Under the pieces are notes generated by a model. That model did not search any database. It saw nothing but the letters and a program-made list of their open reading frames with translations, and was not told where the DNA came from. Both the position numbers and the translations under genes were made by a program. This document shows positions 7,525-15,440 of a DNA stretch of 64,000 nt, piece by piece. This DNA comes from a virus, in the IMG/VR virus record IMGVR_UViG_3300042888_002988, positions 62,001 to 126,000 of that record, one strand, 5' to 3'. How positions within the stretch are numbered: the stretch's first letter is position 1; every line of letters begins with the position of its first letter.

Positions 7525-8310
7525 ATGATACAAGAATCCAAACGCAAATCAGACCTACTCGCACTACTGCTCACCCTCACCGGCAACAAGGGAATCACGC
7601 CTGACTCCGCCTTGCGCGGCGACCTCGACTTCGACTCGATGGACTTCGTCGAGCTGCTGAGCGAGATGGAGGAGCACTTCGACATCGACATTCCGGACTC
7701 GGCTGAGTTCGCCACCAATGAGAGCGCCACCGTCATGGACATCCTGCGCTTCCTCGACGACCACCTCGGACCTGAATACCCGGACGAGCACGGGCTGCTC
7801 AACCTGACCGACGAACAGTTCATCAACCGCTACATCCCGGAGACCGAAGAAGGCGGTGGATACTTCCGCCAGCGTGAGTGGAGCGACAGCCGGGAGGATC
7901 TGGTTGCCGCCGTCGAGAAGAAATGCTGCTGGACCGCTGCGAGCGATGACAACGGCGACTTCTGCATCGTGTGGGGTAACCGCACAGTGAACCGCCTCTA
8001 CAACATCATCACGAGCCATCCCATCGAGGACGAGGCGTGGGAGGTGCAGGTGCCGGAGGAGGTCGGCCCGCGTATCCTGTGTGACGTCGACTGGGACACT
8101 ACGGAAGGCAACGAGGACGGTGAGCGCCCGGAGGATCCGGATCTGCCGAAACAGGTCGTGGTGCGCCTCTACAACTTGGGCATGGGGGAGATGACGGACG
8201 ACGTCGCCGACACCATCGCCATCACCGACTACCTGTCCAACGAGTATGGGTTCTGCGTAAACTCATTCACCTGGCGGGCGCTGGCCGAGGGAGAGGAGGT
8301 AGAGTCGTGA
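7525..8310 (+). CDS. Acyl-carrier-protein domain fused to an unknown C-terminal domain
   Basis: Residues 1-83 match an acyl carrier protein: SALRGDLDFDSMDFVEL contains the DSxD site for 4'-phosphopantetheine (Ser38), followed by SEMEEHFDIDIPD and a final helix MDILRFLDDHLG, closely parallel to bacterial AcpP. The remaining 178 residues (GYFRQREWSDSREDL, CDVDWDTTEGNEDGE, CVNSFTWRAL) are acidic and not recognised. A phage ACP could hijack host fatty-acid machinery or tether an acyl group to its own C-terminal domain; both ideas are inference. The gene has an A-rich leader and its stop overlaps the next start (GTGA). Confidence 0.75.
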   Translation: MIQESKRKSDLLALLLTLTGNKGITPDSALRGDLDFDSMDFVELLSEMEEHFDIDIPDSAEFATNESATVMDILRFLDDHLGPEYPDEHGLLNLTDEQFINRYIPETEEGGGYFRQREWSDSREDLVAAVEKKCCWTAASDDNGDFCIVWGNRTVNRLYNIITSHPIEDEAWEVQVPEEVGPRILCDVDWDTTEGNEDGERPEDPDLPKQVVVRLYNLGMGEMTDDVADTIAITDYLSNEYGFCVNSFTWRALAEGEEVES

Positions 8311-8825
8311 GAGATGACGCACACGAACTGCTCAAGAGCGACCTGATGCGCATGGCGGAGCTGTTGGAGCGGCTGAGCGTGAATACGCTGCCGCCAGCAT
8401 CAAAAATCGCTGAATCATTCGCTACGTCGACGACGCGCGGAAACAAATCGCTGCTCGCGCTGTCCGCTGATAACATCCAGGTGACGCTGCAGATCGCGCA
8501 CGACATCCACGAGCACATTCGGATCGCCACCGATCCGCGCACGGAGATGGCCAGGTGCATCGGCATCTTCCGGGATGACGGTGGCACGGCCCTCGCCTAC
8601 GCGGTGGTGCTCTGCACCGGCGACGAGCTGAACCAGGGCCATCATTACGACATGGTGCGTGAATGGGCTGAAGATCATGCCGGCTACGACGTGGCAATAG
8701 GTGACCCTGTGGTGGACGATAATGACGGTGAGTTTAGCAGCTTCTCGACTTTCGAGTGGTCATCTATCTCCCCTCGTGATTGGCTTGTTTCGGCTCAGAT
8801 AAGGGCCACATTCCTACTCGAATGA
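8307..8825 (+). CDS. Hypothetical protein
   Basis: This 172-residue protein starts at a GTG overlapping the stop of the ACP-fusion gene and ends overlapping the next ATG, so it belongs to a tightly coupled run. The N-terminal half is helical with a Leu-rich stretch (LMRMAELLERLSVNTL). The C-terminal half is acidic and strand-rich (DVAIGDPVVDDNDGE). No family is recognised; coupling to the ACP gene is the only functional hint. Confidence 0.6.
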   Translation: MRDDAHELLKSDLMRMAELLERLSVNTLPPASKIAESFATSTTRGNKSLLALSADNIQVTLQIAHDIHEHIRIATDPRTEMARCIGIFRDDGGTALAYAVVLCTGDELNQGHHYDMVREWAEDHAGYDVAIGDPVVDDNDGEFSSFSTFEWSSISPRDWLVSAQIRATFLLE

Positions 8826-9307
8826 AAACTCCCCGCGAACCCGACCAACCAACCTCCGAGCCCTGCACCGCCGGGGATAACCTGACATTCATGATTGCCC
8901 GCTCGAAGCGCGGTGAGCCGATCTGGCAAACCAACCGCAAGGGCCGGCCGTTCATCATCGAGTCCAACGGCATCACCAAACGGAACCTGGGAGCGTTCTG
9001 GTGGTGGCCCTGGTGGCCGTCCACGATGCGTCGCTTGCCCAAGCCACACCTGACCTACAGCCAGGTGGCGGTGGCCAACGAGAAGTCCAAGCTGATCCTG
9101 CGTGCTCTCCGCAACGGTCCCATCTACTTAGAGAAGGGATTCCTGAAGGGGCGCGACAACAAGATCATCACCACGAAATCCATCTCCCGGATTGTCCTGC
9201 ACTGGCTGGAAGGCTGCGGCGTCGTGCTCAAGCGCACGCCAATGCGCGGCGGTCGGGTCATGCTGGACATCGACGTGGAGGAAACCAACAAGAACAATGT
9301 CCGATAA
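8822..9307 (+). CDS. Hypothetical basic protein with a tryptophan cluster
   Basis: The 161-residue protein contains an unusual aromatic patch (FWWWPWWPSTMRRLPKP) between a hydrophilic N-terminus and a basic C-terminal region rich in Lys/Arg (EKGFLKGRDNKIITTKS, KRTPMRGGRVML). The patch suggests a membrane-interface or carbohydrate-contact surface, but no family is recognised. The start was chosen at the ATG overlapping the preceding stop. Confidence 0.55.
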   Translation: MKTPREPDQPTSEPCTAGDNLTFMIARSKRGEPIWQTNRKGRPFIIESNGITKRNLGAFWWWPWWPSTMRRLPKPHLTYSQVAVANEKSKLILRALRNGPIYLEKGFLKGRDNKIITTKSISRIVLHWLEGCGVVLKRTPMRGGRVMLDIDVEETNKNNVR

Positions 9308-9319
9308 ACCACCAACATC

Positions 9320-9505
9320 ATGATCAACAGAGAAGTCGTAGCCGAAGCCTTGTATACCGCCTATTGCGCCGCAGTCGGCGGAGTCGCCTTCAACGGTGAC
9401 CCGCTACCTGACTGGGCCACCTTCGCCGCCGATCCGACGAAGGAGAAACAATCGAACGCGTGGTTGGCAGCCGCTGATCGCGCCATGGAACTCCTGATGC
9501 CGTGA
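9320..9505 (+). CDS. Small conserved phage protein
   Basis: This 61-residue helical protein has the pattern PDWATFAADPTKEKQSNAW followed by AADRAME, which I recall from small uncharacterised proteins in many tailed phages (WxxFxxDPxKxxQxxAW). The leader CCACCAACATC is A/C-rich. Its stop overlaps the GTG of the HAD gene. Confidence 0.5.
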   Translation: MINREVVAEALYTAYCAAVGGVAFNGDPLPDWATFAADPTKEKQSNAWLAAADRAMELLMP

Positions 9506-9960
9506 ACGACCACCCACCGGTTCTGTTCCTGGATGTTGACGGCGTGCTCAACCGGTGCGGCGCTTCGAACCAGGGGCTCGAGACGGACAAGTGTGACCGC
9601 CTGGCGAACCTGTGCCGGCTCACCGGCTGCAGGGTCGTGGTGAGTTCGACATGGCGCAAGAAGGAGCACCAGATGGATCGCCTCCTGGGACTGTTCCGAA
9701 GCCGTGGAATCGTTTGCATCGGGCAGACGCCAGAGCTGGTGGCAGAGCGCAAGCTGCTGGACGGCTTTATGCTCTACACCGCGAAGCCACGCCGGGACGA
9801 GATTCGGGCATGGCTCGACGCACACCCCCGCGTGGCCCGCTACGCCATACTGGACGATGACCCAGGCGCAGATGACAACACCGGTCGCTTTGTGCGGACC
9901 AATTCGGATGATGGGCTGCAGGACAGCCACGTCGCTAAGCTACAACAACTTTTAAGGTGA
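9502..9960 (+). CDS. HAD-superfamily phosphatase
   Basis: The protein opens with FLDVDGVLN (Asp11 nucleophile, Asp13 acid/base), followed by VVVSSTWR (motif II Ser/Thr) and YAILDDDPGADD (motif IV acidic cluster), a complete minimal HAD hydrolase in 152 residues. It looks closest to the small HAD domains found in phages and in RNA-repair proteins. The substrate is unknown; a polynucleotide or nucleotide phosphate is plausible. It starts at a GTG overlapping the previous stop. Confidence 0.75.
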   Translation: MNDHPPVLFLDVDGVLNRCGASNQGLETDKCDRLANLCRLTGCRVVVSSTWRKKEHQMDRLLGLFRSRGIVCIGQTPELVAERKLLDGFMLYTAKPRRDEIRAWLDAHPRVARYAILDDDPGADDNTGRFVRTNSDDGLQDSHVAKLQQLLR

Positions 9961-10041
9961 GCCTGTGGCCCGCCTATAGGTGATAGATAATAGAGTAATA
10001 AATAAAACAACCAACGCTATTAAATAGGAAATACCACAACA

Positions 10042-10515
10042 ATGGAAGAGAACAGCAAACCCGAACCAACCGACAGCAAACCACATAAGAAGACCAAATC
10101 CTACAGGACCCTGGTTGCCGATGAGAAGACCTTGGTGATAGCGTGGATGAGAGACCACGCAGAGGAGCTTCACGACAAAACCGCGAAGCAACTCATGACT
10201 TTGGTATCGGACGGCGTTGGATTCCCTGTGTCGGACAGCACCATGCCTTTCCTCTGCGACAACGCCGGCGTCAGGCTCAAGGTCAGGCCGAAGCGGGTTA
10301 AGAAGCCAGAGCCAGAGCCGGAACCCGAGCCACCGACGCTTGAAAATCTCGCCGAGCGCCTCGACCGCCTTGAAACGGCCATCACCGCCTACAGATCAGA
10401 GACGGTGCAGGCCACCTCTCGACTGGTCGCTGAGAACCAGCGGCTGAACACTGAGAACCAGCAGCTGAAAGCACCGTTGCTGCCGTTCGACGAGCCAGGG
10501 AAGGCCGCCAGCTGA
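10042..10515 (+). CDS. Basic/coiled-coil protein with a Pro-Glu hinge
   Basis: The 157-residue protein has three parts: a basic N-terminal helical region (KKTKSYRTLVADEKTLV) that could be a small DNA-binding fold, a hinge of repeated Pro-Glu (PEPEPEPEPP), and a C-terminal coiled coil (LAERLDRLETAI, LVAENQRLNTENQQLK). This resembles an oligomeric nucleic-acid-binding protein. It lies directly upstream of the RNA polymerase fragment, so an accessory role in transcription is possible but unproven. The leader is unusually AT-rich for this genome. Confidence 0.55.
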   Translation: MEENSKPEPTDSKPHKKTKSYRTLVADEKTLVIAWMRDHAEELHDKTAKQLMTLVSDGVGFPVSDSTMPFLCDNAGVRLKVRPKRVKKPEPEPEPEPPTLENLAERLDRLETAITAYRSETVQATSRLVAENQRLNTENQQLKAPLLPFDEPGKAAS

Positions 10516-10521
10516 TACGAC

Positions 10522-10550
10522 TCGCCAACGGCCGGCGTCGGGTGTAGATT
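10522..10550 (+). promoter_or_regulatory. Sigma70-like promoter, leaderless type, for the beta-prime N gene
   Basis: TCGCCA (10522-10527), 17 bases, TAGATT (10545-10550), then 6 bases to the ATG at 10557. The expected start of transcription falls at the start codon. Confidence 0.5.
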
Positions 10551-10556
10551 CGCCGC

Positions 10557-11708
10557 ATGACGACAATCCCGACGACCGGCCCGGAAGCCATCCTGGCCTA
10601 CCTGCAGTCCATGGACATCGACGCCTTGGAGCAAGAGCAGCGCGCCGCAATCGCTTCCGGCAGCAAGACCAAGCGCAGCCGGGCGGTGCGCCTGCTCAAC
10701 GCCGTCCAGGGCCTGCGGGTCAACGAGCTGACGCCGGCCGACCTGATGCTCAATTCGGTACCGGTGATTCCGCCGAAGTTCCGACCGTTCTCCGTCACTG
10801 GCAACACGTTCCTCCCGGGCGACTCGAACGAGGTGTATCGCGACCTGCTGGAGTATCGCCGCCTCTATCAGGACACCGAGAAGTCGATGGGCAAGGACGG
10901 CGCGTCCGAGGCCTACATGGACCTGGCGCGCGCAACCAGGGCTGCCTACGGCTACGGCGACAGCCCGAACCCCAAGACGCGGGCGCGGCAAGTGAAGGGG
11001 TTCTTCAAAATGGTTACCGGCACCAATCCCAAGACGTCCTTCTACCAGCAGAAGATGCTGTCCAAGCCGGTGGACAGCGTCGGCCGCGGCGTCATCGTGC
11101 CTGACGCCGACCTGGGCATGGATGACGTCGGGCTGCCCGAGGAAATGGCGTGGAAGCTGTTCGGCAACTACGTCCAGCGCAGCCTGGTTCGCTCCGGCAT
11201 GCCGGCCGCCGCTGCGCTGAAGCACCTGACAGAGCGCACGCCAATGGCCCGCAAGGCTCTGGACTACGAGATGTCCACCGAACTCGACAAGAACGGGCGC
11301 ATGGTCCCGCGCCGGCCCGTGGTGATCACCCGGTCGCCCGCATGGCACCGCACCAACACGATCGGCCAGCGTGCCCGCATTGTCGACGGCGACGCGATCC
11401 GCGTGAACACCTTCATCACTGAGGGTGCCAACGCGGACTTCGACGGCGACACGATGTCGGTTCACGTCCCGACCACCGACGAGGCGGTCAAGGATGTCAG
11501 GGAAAAAATGATGGCTTCCAGAATGCTGTGGTCGATCAAGGACCGCAGCAAGACGATGGCCAACCCCAAGCACGAGCAGATCTTGGGCCTCAGCATGGGC
11601 CAGCTGCCGGGAGGCAAGCGGCACAAGTTCGGGAACGACGACGACGCCATGGCCGCCATCGAGCGCGGCGAAGTGGACCTGAATGACGATATCGAAATCA
11701 CCAAATGA
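10557..11708 (+). CDS. RNA polymerase beta-prime subunit, N-terminal fragment (catalytic Mg2+ site)
   Basis: This 383-residue protein holds the active-site half of a multisubunit RNA polymerase beta-prime. It has VDSVGRGVIVPDADLG with LPEEMAWKLF (the bacterial GR-S-VIV...GLPxxMAxxLF block) and the metal-binding NADFDGDTM with Asp294, Asp296 and Asp298, followed by SVHVP. The end (AIERGEVDLNDDI) matches the point just before bacterial beta-prime enters the bridge/trigger region. The N-terminal zinc finger and most of the clamp are absent. The complementary half is encoded 22 kb downstream (33597). No beta subunit is seen in the window. Confidence 0.9.
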   Translation: MTTIPTTGPEAILAYLQSMDIDALEQEQRAAIASGSKTKRSRAVRLLNAVQGLRVNELTPADLMLNSVPVIPPKFRPFSVTGNTFLPGDSNEVYRDLLEYRRLYQDTEKSMGKDGASEAYMDLARATRAAYGYGDSPNPKTRARQVKGFFKMVTGTNPKTSFYQQKMLSKPVDSVGRGVIVPDADLGMDDVGLPEEMAWKLFGNYVQRSLVRSGMPAAAALKHLTERTPMARKALDYEMSTELDKNGRMVPRRPVVITRSPAWHRTNTIGQRARIVDGDAIRVNTFITEGANADFDGDTMSVHVPTTDEAVKDVREKMMASRMLWSIKDRSKTMANPKHEQILGLSMGQLPGGKRHKFGNDDDAMAAIERGEVDLNDDIEITK

Positions 11709-12445
11709 GCCGATTACCTAATAAAAAAATCACCACCACCATCCCAGGCGTGAAATTCTGGCACAAGATGCCGCTCAACGACGGAACTTTCACGGACGGT
11801 GATAAAGACGTATTAGATTCATGCCAAGACCATTTGTGGTCGAGCTTGAATCTAAAGGGCAGCACTGTGTTGGACGCAGGCTGCTGGGACGGAGGGTTCT
11901 CGTTCTTGGCGGAGAAAGCCGGCGCAACACGGGTGGTGTCTATGGACAGGGCCGATACCAGAGGTGGAATTCCTGGGACGTCTGGTTATCACTTCCTGCA
12001 CGCCCATTACGCCAGCAAGTGCGAATACCTTGATCACAACATTTACACTTGCCACGAGGTGTTGCGCGAGCGGGAGTTCGATGTGGTCTTGGGGTATGGC
12101 ATTCTCTACCATATGAGCGATCCGCTACTATCGTTGCGCAACCTGTTTCGAGTGTGCGATAAACAGATCGTGTTCGAGGGAGTTTGGTATCGAAGCCAGA
12201 CACCACTGCTACACTTCAAGCTGTCAAAAAATATCCGCGGTGCTAAATCGGACAAATCGTTCGTGTATGCGCCGTCGATCGGATTCATGAAGGATGTGGC
12301 GGCGATCTACGGCTTCAAGCTTGCAGGCACACATTATGGTGCGCGGCGACAATCAGATAATAAATACATCCGCGGGTCATTGCTGTTCGAACGCTTCAGC
12401 TCTGCCGAGCAGGTGACGATACCCGACCGAGTGTTCCCCGTTTAA
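11705..12445 (+). CDS. SAM-dependent methyltransferase, CmoB-like
   Basis: The 246-residue protein has a class I SAM-binding motif VLDAGCWDGGFSF (Asp57-Gly64), an acidic strand end VVSMD, and FDVVLGYGILYHMSDPLL, the post-motif typical of CmoB-type tRNA wobble-uridine modification enzymes and their relatives. The substrate is not shown by sequence; RNA or a small molecule are both possible. It overlaps the stop of the beta-prime N fragment (ATGA), so the two are co-translated, and it is followed by a TAATG junction. Confidence 0.75.
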   Translation: MSRLPNKKITTTIPGVKFWHKMPLNDGTFTDGDKDVLDSCQDHLWSSLNLKGSTVLDAGCWDGGFSFLAEKAGATRVVSMDRADTRGGIPGTSGYHFLHAHYASKCEYLDHNIYTCHEVLREREFDVVLGYGILYHMSDPLLSLRNLFRVCDKQIVFEGVWYRSQTPLLHFKLSKNIRGAKSDKSFVYAPSIGFMKDVAAIYGFKLAGTHYGARRQSDNKYIRGSLLFERFSSAEQVTIPDRVFPV

Positions 12446-12504
12446 TGTACTACAGCCCAGCGCGCGAGGAACTACACGAATATGAATCAGCAACCCATAC
12501 CCAC

Positions 12505-12741
12505 ATGCCCATCGCAAGACTTTCCACCAAGCCATGGTGGCGCGGTATCGCCCCAGGTGATACCGTCCACTATTCGACCCAGCACGGCAGCCCAGGTAAA
12601 GGCCGGGTCGTCATGAGTCTGCCGACCCACGTCGTGCTCAACATCGGCGGCCGGCATGGCACACCCAAGCTCGTCGACGAGAACAACTACATGAGCCACA
12701 AGTCGATGCCGACGCCTAAGCCCCGAAAGAAGAAGTCATGA
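12505..12741 (+). CDS. Small SH3-like basic protein
   Basis: The 78-residue product from ATG 12505 has GDTVHYSTQHG, GKGRVV and VVLNIGGRHGTP, a succession of short strands reminiscent of small SH3-type phage domains, and a Lys/Arg/Pro tail (PTPKPRKKKS). An earlier ATG at 12445, overlapping the previous stop, would add 20 residues. The A/C-rich run CAGCAACCCATACCCAC just before 12505 favours the later start. The role is unknown. Confidence 0.45.
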   Translation: MPIARLSTKPWWRGIAPGDTVHYSTQHGSPGKGRVVMSLPTHVVLNIGGRHGTPKLVDENNYMSHKSMPTPKPRKKKS

Positions 12742-12935
12742 GACCTACGTCTAACCCTATGAAAACCATCCTGCGAGTCTTACTGAAGCTGATCAAGTGG
12801 CCCGTCAGGTCTGCTTGTGTCATCCGCCGCCGGGCTTATGACTTGCTGGGCATCCGTAACGGCCGTGGCGTGCACATCCTCACGGTCAACGGGCAGCCTC
12901 TTGGATTCACAAGCTCACCCCCGCCGCGCCCATGA
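12738..12935 (+). CDS. Small basic hydrophobic protein
   Basis: This 65-residue product overlaps both neighbours by 4 bases. It has an amphipathic, strongly basic N-terminal region (MKTILRVLLKLIKWPVR) that could sit at a membrane surface, and a short strand-like segment (VHILTVNGQPLGF). An internal ATG at 12759 after ACGTCTAACCCT is an alternative start. No family is recognised. Confidence 0.4.
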   Translation: MRPTSNPMKTILRVLLKLIKWPVRSACVIRRRAYDLLGIRNGRGVHILTVNGQPLGFTSSPPPRP

Positions 12936-13195
12936 GGCGGAGAGGATTCCTGAAAGGCCTGATCGGCGGCATTGTCGCCGGTCCGGCCGCCTTGCAAGCG
13001 ATCGTTACCCAAGCTGCTCCGGTTGCCGTCGTGGCCCCGATCCCCGTGGAGGCCGCCGTGGTCTCGACCGTCGCCCAGCTGGACATCCGTGCCATCCTGA
13101 CGGCGAACATGCTGCGTGACATCCAATACGAAGAGGACAGACTTTTCCTTGAGCGCGTAGGCGCTATGACCCAACACCACTATGAACCGTCGTAA
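12932..13195 (+). CDS. Tat-signal-like protein with a segment resembling the major capsid protein
   Basis: The 87-residue protein begins MRRRGFLKGLIGGIVAG, a twin-arginine signal pattern (RRxFL plus hydrophobic core) ending in an Ala-rich stretch. Residues 51-73 (DIRAILTANMLRDIQ, then EEDRLFL) align without gaps to residues 128-150 of the major capsid protein at 50034 (DIRQIVNDNMLRDIH, then AEDTAFL). Either a capsid fragment was captured behind an export signal, or the N-terminus is a hydrophobic arm that only resembles a Tat signal. It overlaps the next gene, which also opens with a Tat-type signal. Confidence 0.5.
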   Translation: MRRRGFLKGLIGGIVAGPAALQAIVTQAAPVAVVAPIPVEAAVVSTVAQLDIRAILTANMLRDIQYEEDRLFLERVGAMTQHHYEPS

Positions 13196-13820
13196 TTTCA
13201 TCCAAACCGTCGGCGCGACCATGTCCGCCTCCCTACTCCCTGTCTCTGGTGCCAACCTGCAGGCGCTGAAGCCGAAGCAGCCCAACATCCCCATGGAGAT
13301 GTATCGCCACTGGCACCCCGGGGTGATCCTCAAGCGCGTCGTTGAGCTGGCGCAAGAACATCCCGACGGCTGGCTGTCAGCCCACAGCTACCGGAAGATT
13401 CAGGGCGGCGACGGTTGGTGCGCCATCAGTGGCGGCTCCAGCACAGCCAGCATGCTGCGGGACATAGGGTCCACGATGGAGGACATTGCTGCCGTCGTAG
13501 GGATCCCAGAGTGCCTCCGCGGCGCCGATTTGTCGCAGATCGATCCGGCGGTGCAGCTGCACCACATCACCCGCGGACAGAGCATCCACGAGCACGTCTA
13601 CCCAGGCGAGACGCATATCTACTGGACTGTCGGCGGCCCATTCCTCGTGCTCTGCTACGTCCTACCTGACAAAAGTCGATTCATCTTCAAGGTGGGCGAG
13701 CGCGGAGATGACCAGCACAAGCTGCGACTGGATACCCCGGAGCACCAGCTTGAGTGGGTGGACGCCTACCGGGTCGAACTGCGTGGCACCTTGGCCGAAA
13801 TGGCCCTGAACTACCCGTAA
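13182..13820 (+). CDS. Tat-signal protein, function unknown
   Basis: The 212-residue protein starts MNRRNFIQTVGATMSASL, a textbook twin-arginine motif followed by a moderately hydrophobic stretch and a possible AxA-like site near SGANLQA. The mature part (WHPGVILKRVVELAQEH, GDGWCAISGGSS, ITRGQSIHEHVYPGETHIY) is mixed alpha/beta and unrecognised. Tat export carries folded proteins, often cofactor-containing enzymes, so a periplasmic role is possible. It overlaps the preceding Tat-like gene by 14 bases, which suggests co-expression. Confidence 0.55.
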   Translation: MNRRNFIQTVGATMSASLLPVSGANLQALKPKQPNIPMEMYRHWHPGVILKRVVELAQEHPDGWLSAHSYRKIQGGDGWCAISGGSSTASMLRDIGSTMEDIAAVVGIPECLRGADLSQIDPAVQLHHITRGQSIHEHVYPGETHIYWTVGGPFLVLCYVLPDKSRFIFKVGERGDDQHKLRLDTPEHQLEWVDAYRVELRGTLAEMALNYP

Positions 13821-13881
13821 GTGAAGATTGCCAAACCTGGCGACGCGTTCTACCGTGCGGAGCACTCACTGCAAACCGCAC

Positions 13882-14175
13882 ATGAACAGAACATCACGCC
13901 AACTGCTTTCCAAGACCGCTGAGGTCTTGAACCGCCACGTCGCCGAGGGTAGCCCCCTCGGTAAGGAACTCGCTGCCGGCTCGGAAGTCGGACGAACCAC
14001 GGTAGTTGCCATCAACGAGATCCTCCGCGAAGCCGCGGAAGGCGCCACCCTGGTGTGCGCCACGGAAGTCGATGGCACCCTGCTGGGCTTTGTCGCCCGT
14101 GCCGACGTGACGCTTCCCTCGCTGGTCCCGCCTCCCCCGATGCAGGTCCCGCCGAGCCCCGAAGACGTGAAGTGA
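13882..14175 (+). CDS. Hypothetical protein
   Basis: The 97-residue product starts at the ATG following GCAAACCGCAC. It has a helical N-terminal half (LSKTAEVLNRHVAEG), an Ala-rich middle and a strand-rich segment (TLVCATEVDGTLLGFVARADV) ending in a Pro-rich tail (PPPPMQVPPSPE). No family is recognised. It is the last gene before a terminator. Confidence 0.5.
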   Translation: MNRTSRQLLSKTAEVLNRHVAEGSPLGKELAAGSEVGRTTVVAINEILREAAEGATLVCATEVDGTLLGFVARADVTLPSLVPPPPMQVPPSPEDVK

Positions 14176-14263
14176 AATTTTCCCGCACAGAGTGAGCGGA
14201 AATCCCGATACATTGAGAGGCGCCACAAAACGAGCGTAGAAAGAGGATTATCACACACACTCT

Positions 14264-14295
14264 TCCGGTCCCTTTCACGAGGGGCCGGATTTTTT
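14264..14295 (+). terminator. Hairpin terminator ending the accessory gene run
   Basis: A 10-bp stem with one G-T pair (TCCGGTCCCT at 14264-14273, AGGGGCCGGA at 14280-14289) is followed by TTTTTTACC. The surrounding 204-base intergenic stretch (14176-14379) holds nothing else I can identify. Confidence 0.8.
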
Positions 14296-14379
14296 ACCTC
14301 CAGCGGAGCGGTGTGTTTCTACTCGACTACGGGGCTGTGTGCATTAAGATACGGGCGTCCTTCACGCGGAACCTGACCT

Positions 14380-15429
14380 ATGCCCACCATCACTTTAGAG
14401 CCCGGCGGCGCACGTCCGCCCACACCCGAGGAACAGGGTTTCATTCGCTCCGCCATTGGCGTGTCTACCCTATACCGTAGTCAGGCCGCTGGAGTTCCCA
14501 CGCCACTCGATCCCGTGCCACAGTCCGTGGGGCAGTGGCTGCGGCGCGAGACTGCGGTTGTCGGGGAGTATCAATGGTACCAGTGGAACGGCACTGCGTG
14601 GGTGTTTGTTCGGCTAGACAATGCATCACCGGGTGGCGGGCCCGAGGTATTGACGCGTGCCGCCAACGCCGCGTATTACGCTTTCGCCGGTCACACATCA
14701 CTGACCGTTACAGGGATCGGCGGCGCGGGGACGCTGACCCTGGCGCCGGATGGCGCAGGATGGACTGACGGAGATTTTACGATCGGTTTGGAGCATTACG
14801 GAAGTTCGCGCTACAGATTTAGGCTCGAGAATCTCGCATTGGATGTCGCCGGTTACTCCGTGGAATTGACTAGCGGATCTCCGTCGCCAGTCGGACTGGA
14901 ATTCACGCTGAGCAACGGGACAGGAAGGGTAGTTGTCAGCGGCAACGTAAACGCCAACGTCATTCAAATCTTCCCGCCCGGCAGCGACGTCGGGCAACTG
15001 CTCTACGTTTCCAACGAAGTTGGTCCCGGCTCCTGGTATCAGTGGGACGGCACTACGTGGTATTACGTCCGCACCGATGACGAGGTGCCGACTGTCGGCC
15101 CCTACAAGCAAAAGGTATTGGAGGCCCCATGGAATTCCGCCTCCCCTTGCATCCTCAGTCGCGCGCGAGGTGAGTCGCAAGTCGGCACGACAAGCTCCAA
15201 TGTTTTACTGGGACTTCCAACCGACATGCTGGACGGGCAAACTCTGCTGCTGGACATCATCGCGTCCGCCGCGATAACGCTGAATTTCACCGGCTATCAG
15301 ATGCCTGCCGCGGTGTCCGGTCTCTTGCCGCTGTCCATCGCCTCCAATCGCGCTGTTCGCGTCACCATCCTACGGATTGGTGGACGTTTCTGGGTGCGCG
15401 GCATTGATGGTCCGATCAACCTCACCTAA
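14380..15429 (+). CDS. Probable fibre-like virion protein
   Basis: The 349-residue protein is rich in short strands, Gly, Ser and Thr, as expected for a tail-fibre or receptor-binding component. Two copies of a tryptophan motif are present, EYQWYQWNGTAWVFVRLD and GSWYQWDGTTWYYVRTD, each followed by a Gly/Pro-rich linker, suggesting duplicated small beta domains. There is no signal peptide. It stands between a terminator and the 943-residue virion polyprotein. A fibre role is inferred from composition. Confidence 0.5.
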   Translation: MPTITLEPGGARPPTPEEQGFIRSAIGVSTLYRSQAAGVPTPLDPVPQSVGQWLRRETAVVGEYQWYQWNGTAWVFVRLDNASPGGGPEVLTRAANAAYYAFAGHTSLTVTGIGGAGTLTLAPDGAGWTDGDFTIGLEHYGSSRYRFRLENLALDVAGYSVELTSGSPSPVGLEFTLSNGTGRVVVSGNVNANVIQIFPPGSDVGQLLYVSNEVGPGSWYQWDGTTWYYVRTDDEVPTVGPYKQKVLEAPWNSASPCILSRARGESQVGTTSSNVLLGLPTDMLDGQTLLLDIIASAAITLNFTGYQMPAAVSGLLPLSIASNRAVRVTILRIGGRFWVRGIDGPINLT

Positions 15430-15432
15430 TCA
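15404..15432 (+). promoter_or_regulatory. Sigma70-like promoter, leaderless type, for the gene at 15441
   Basis: TTGATG (15404-15409), 17 bases, TAATCA (15427-15432), then 8 bases to the GTG at 15441. It overlaps the end of the upstream gene. Confidence 0.55.
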
Positions 15433-15440
15433 CGACCACC

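Noticed and set aside
10389-11624. 411-codon open frame on the minus strand
   Set aside because: It is antisense to the beta-prime N fragment, whose catalytic motifs are unmistakable on the plus strand.
13821-13922. 33-codon GTG-started frame between 13182 and 13882 genes
   Set aside because: It is too short, overlaps the next gene and has no independent support.
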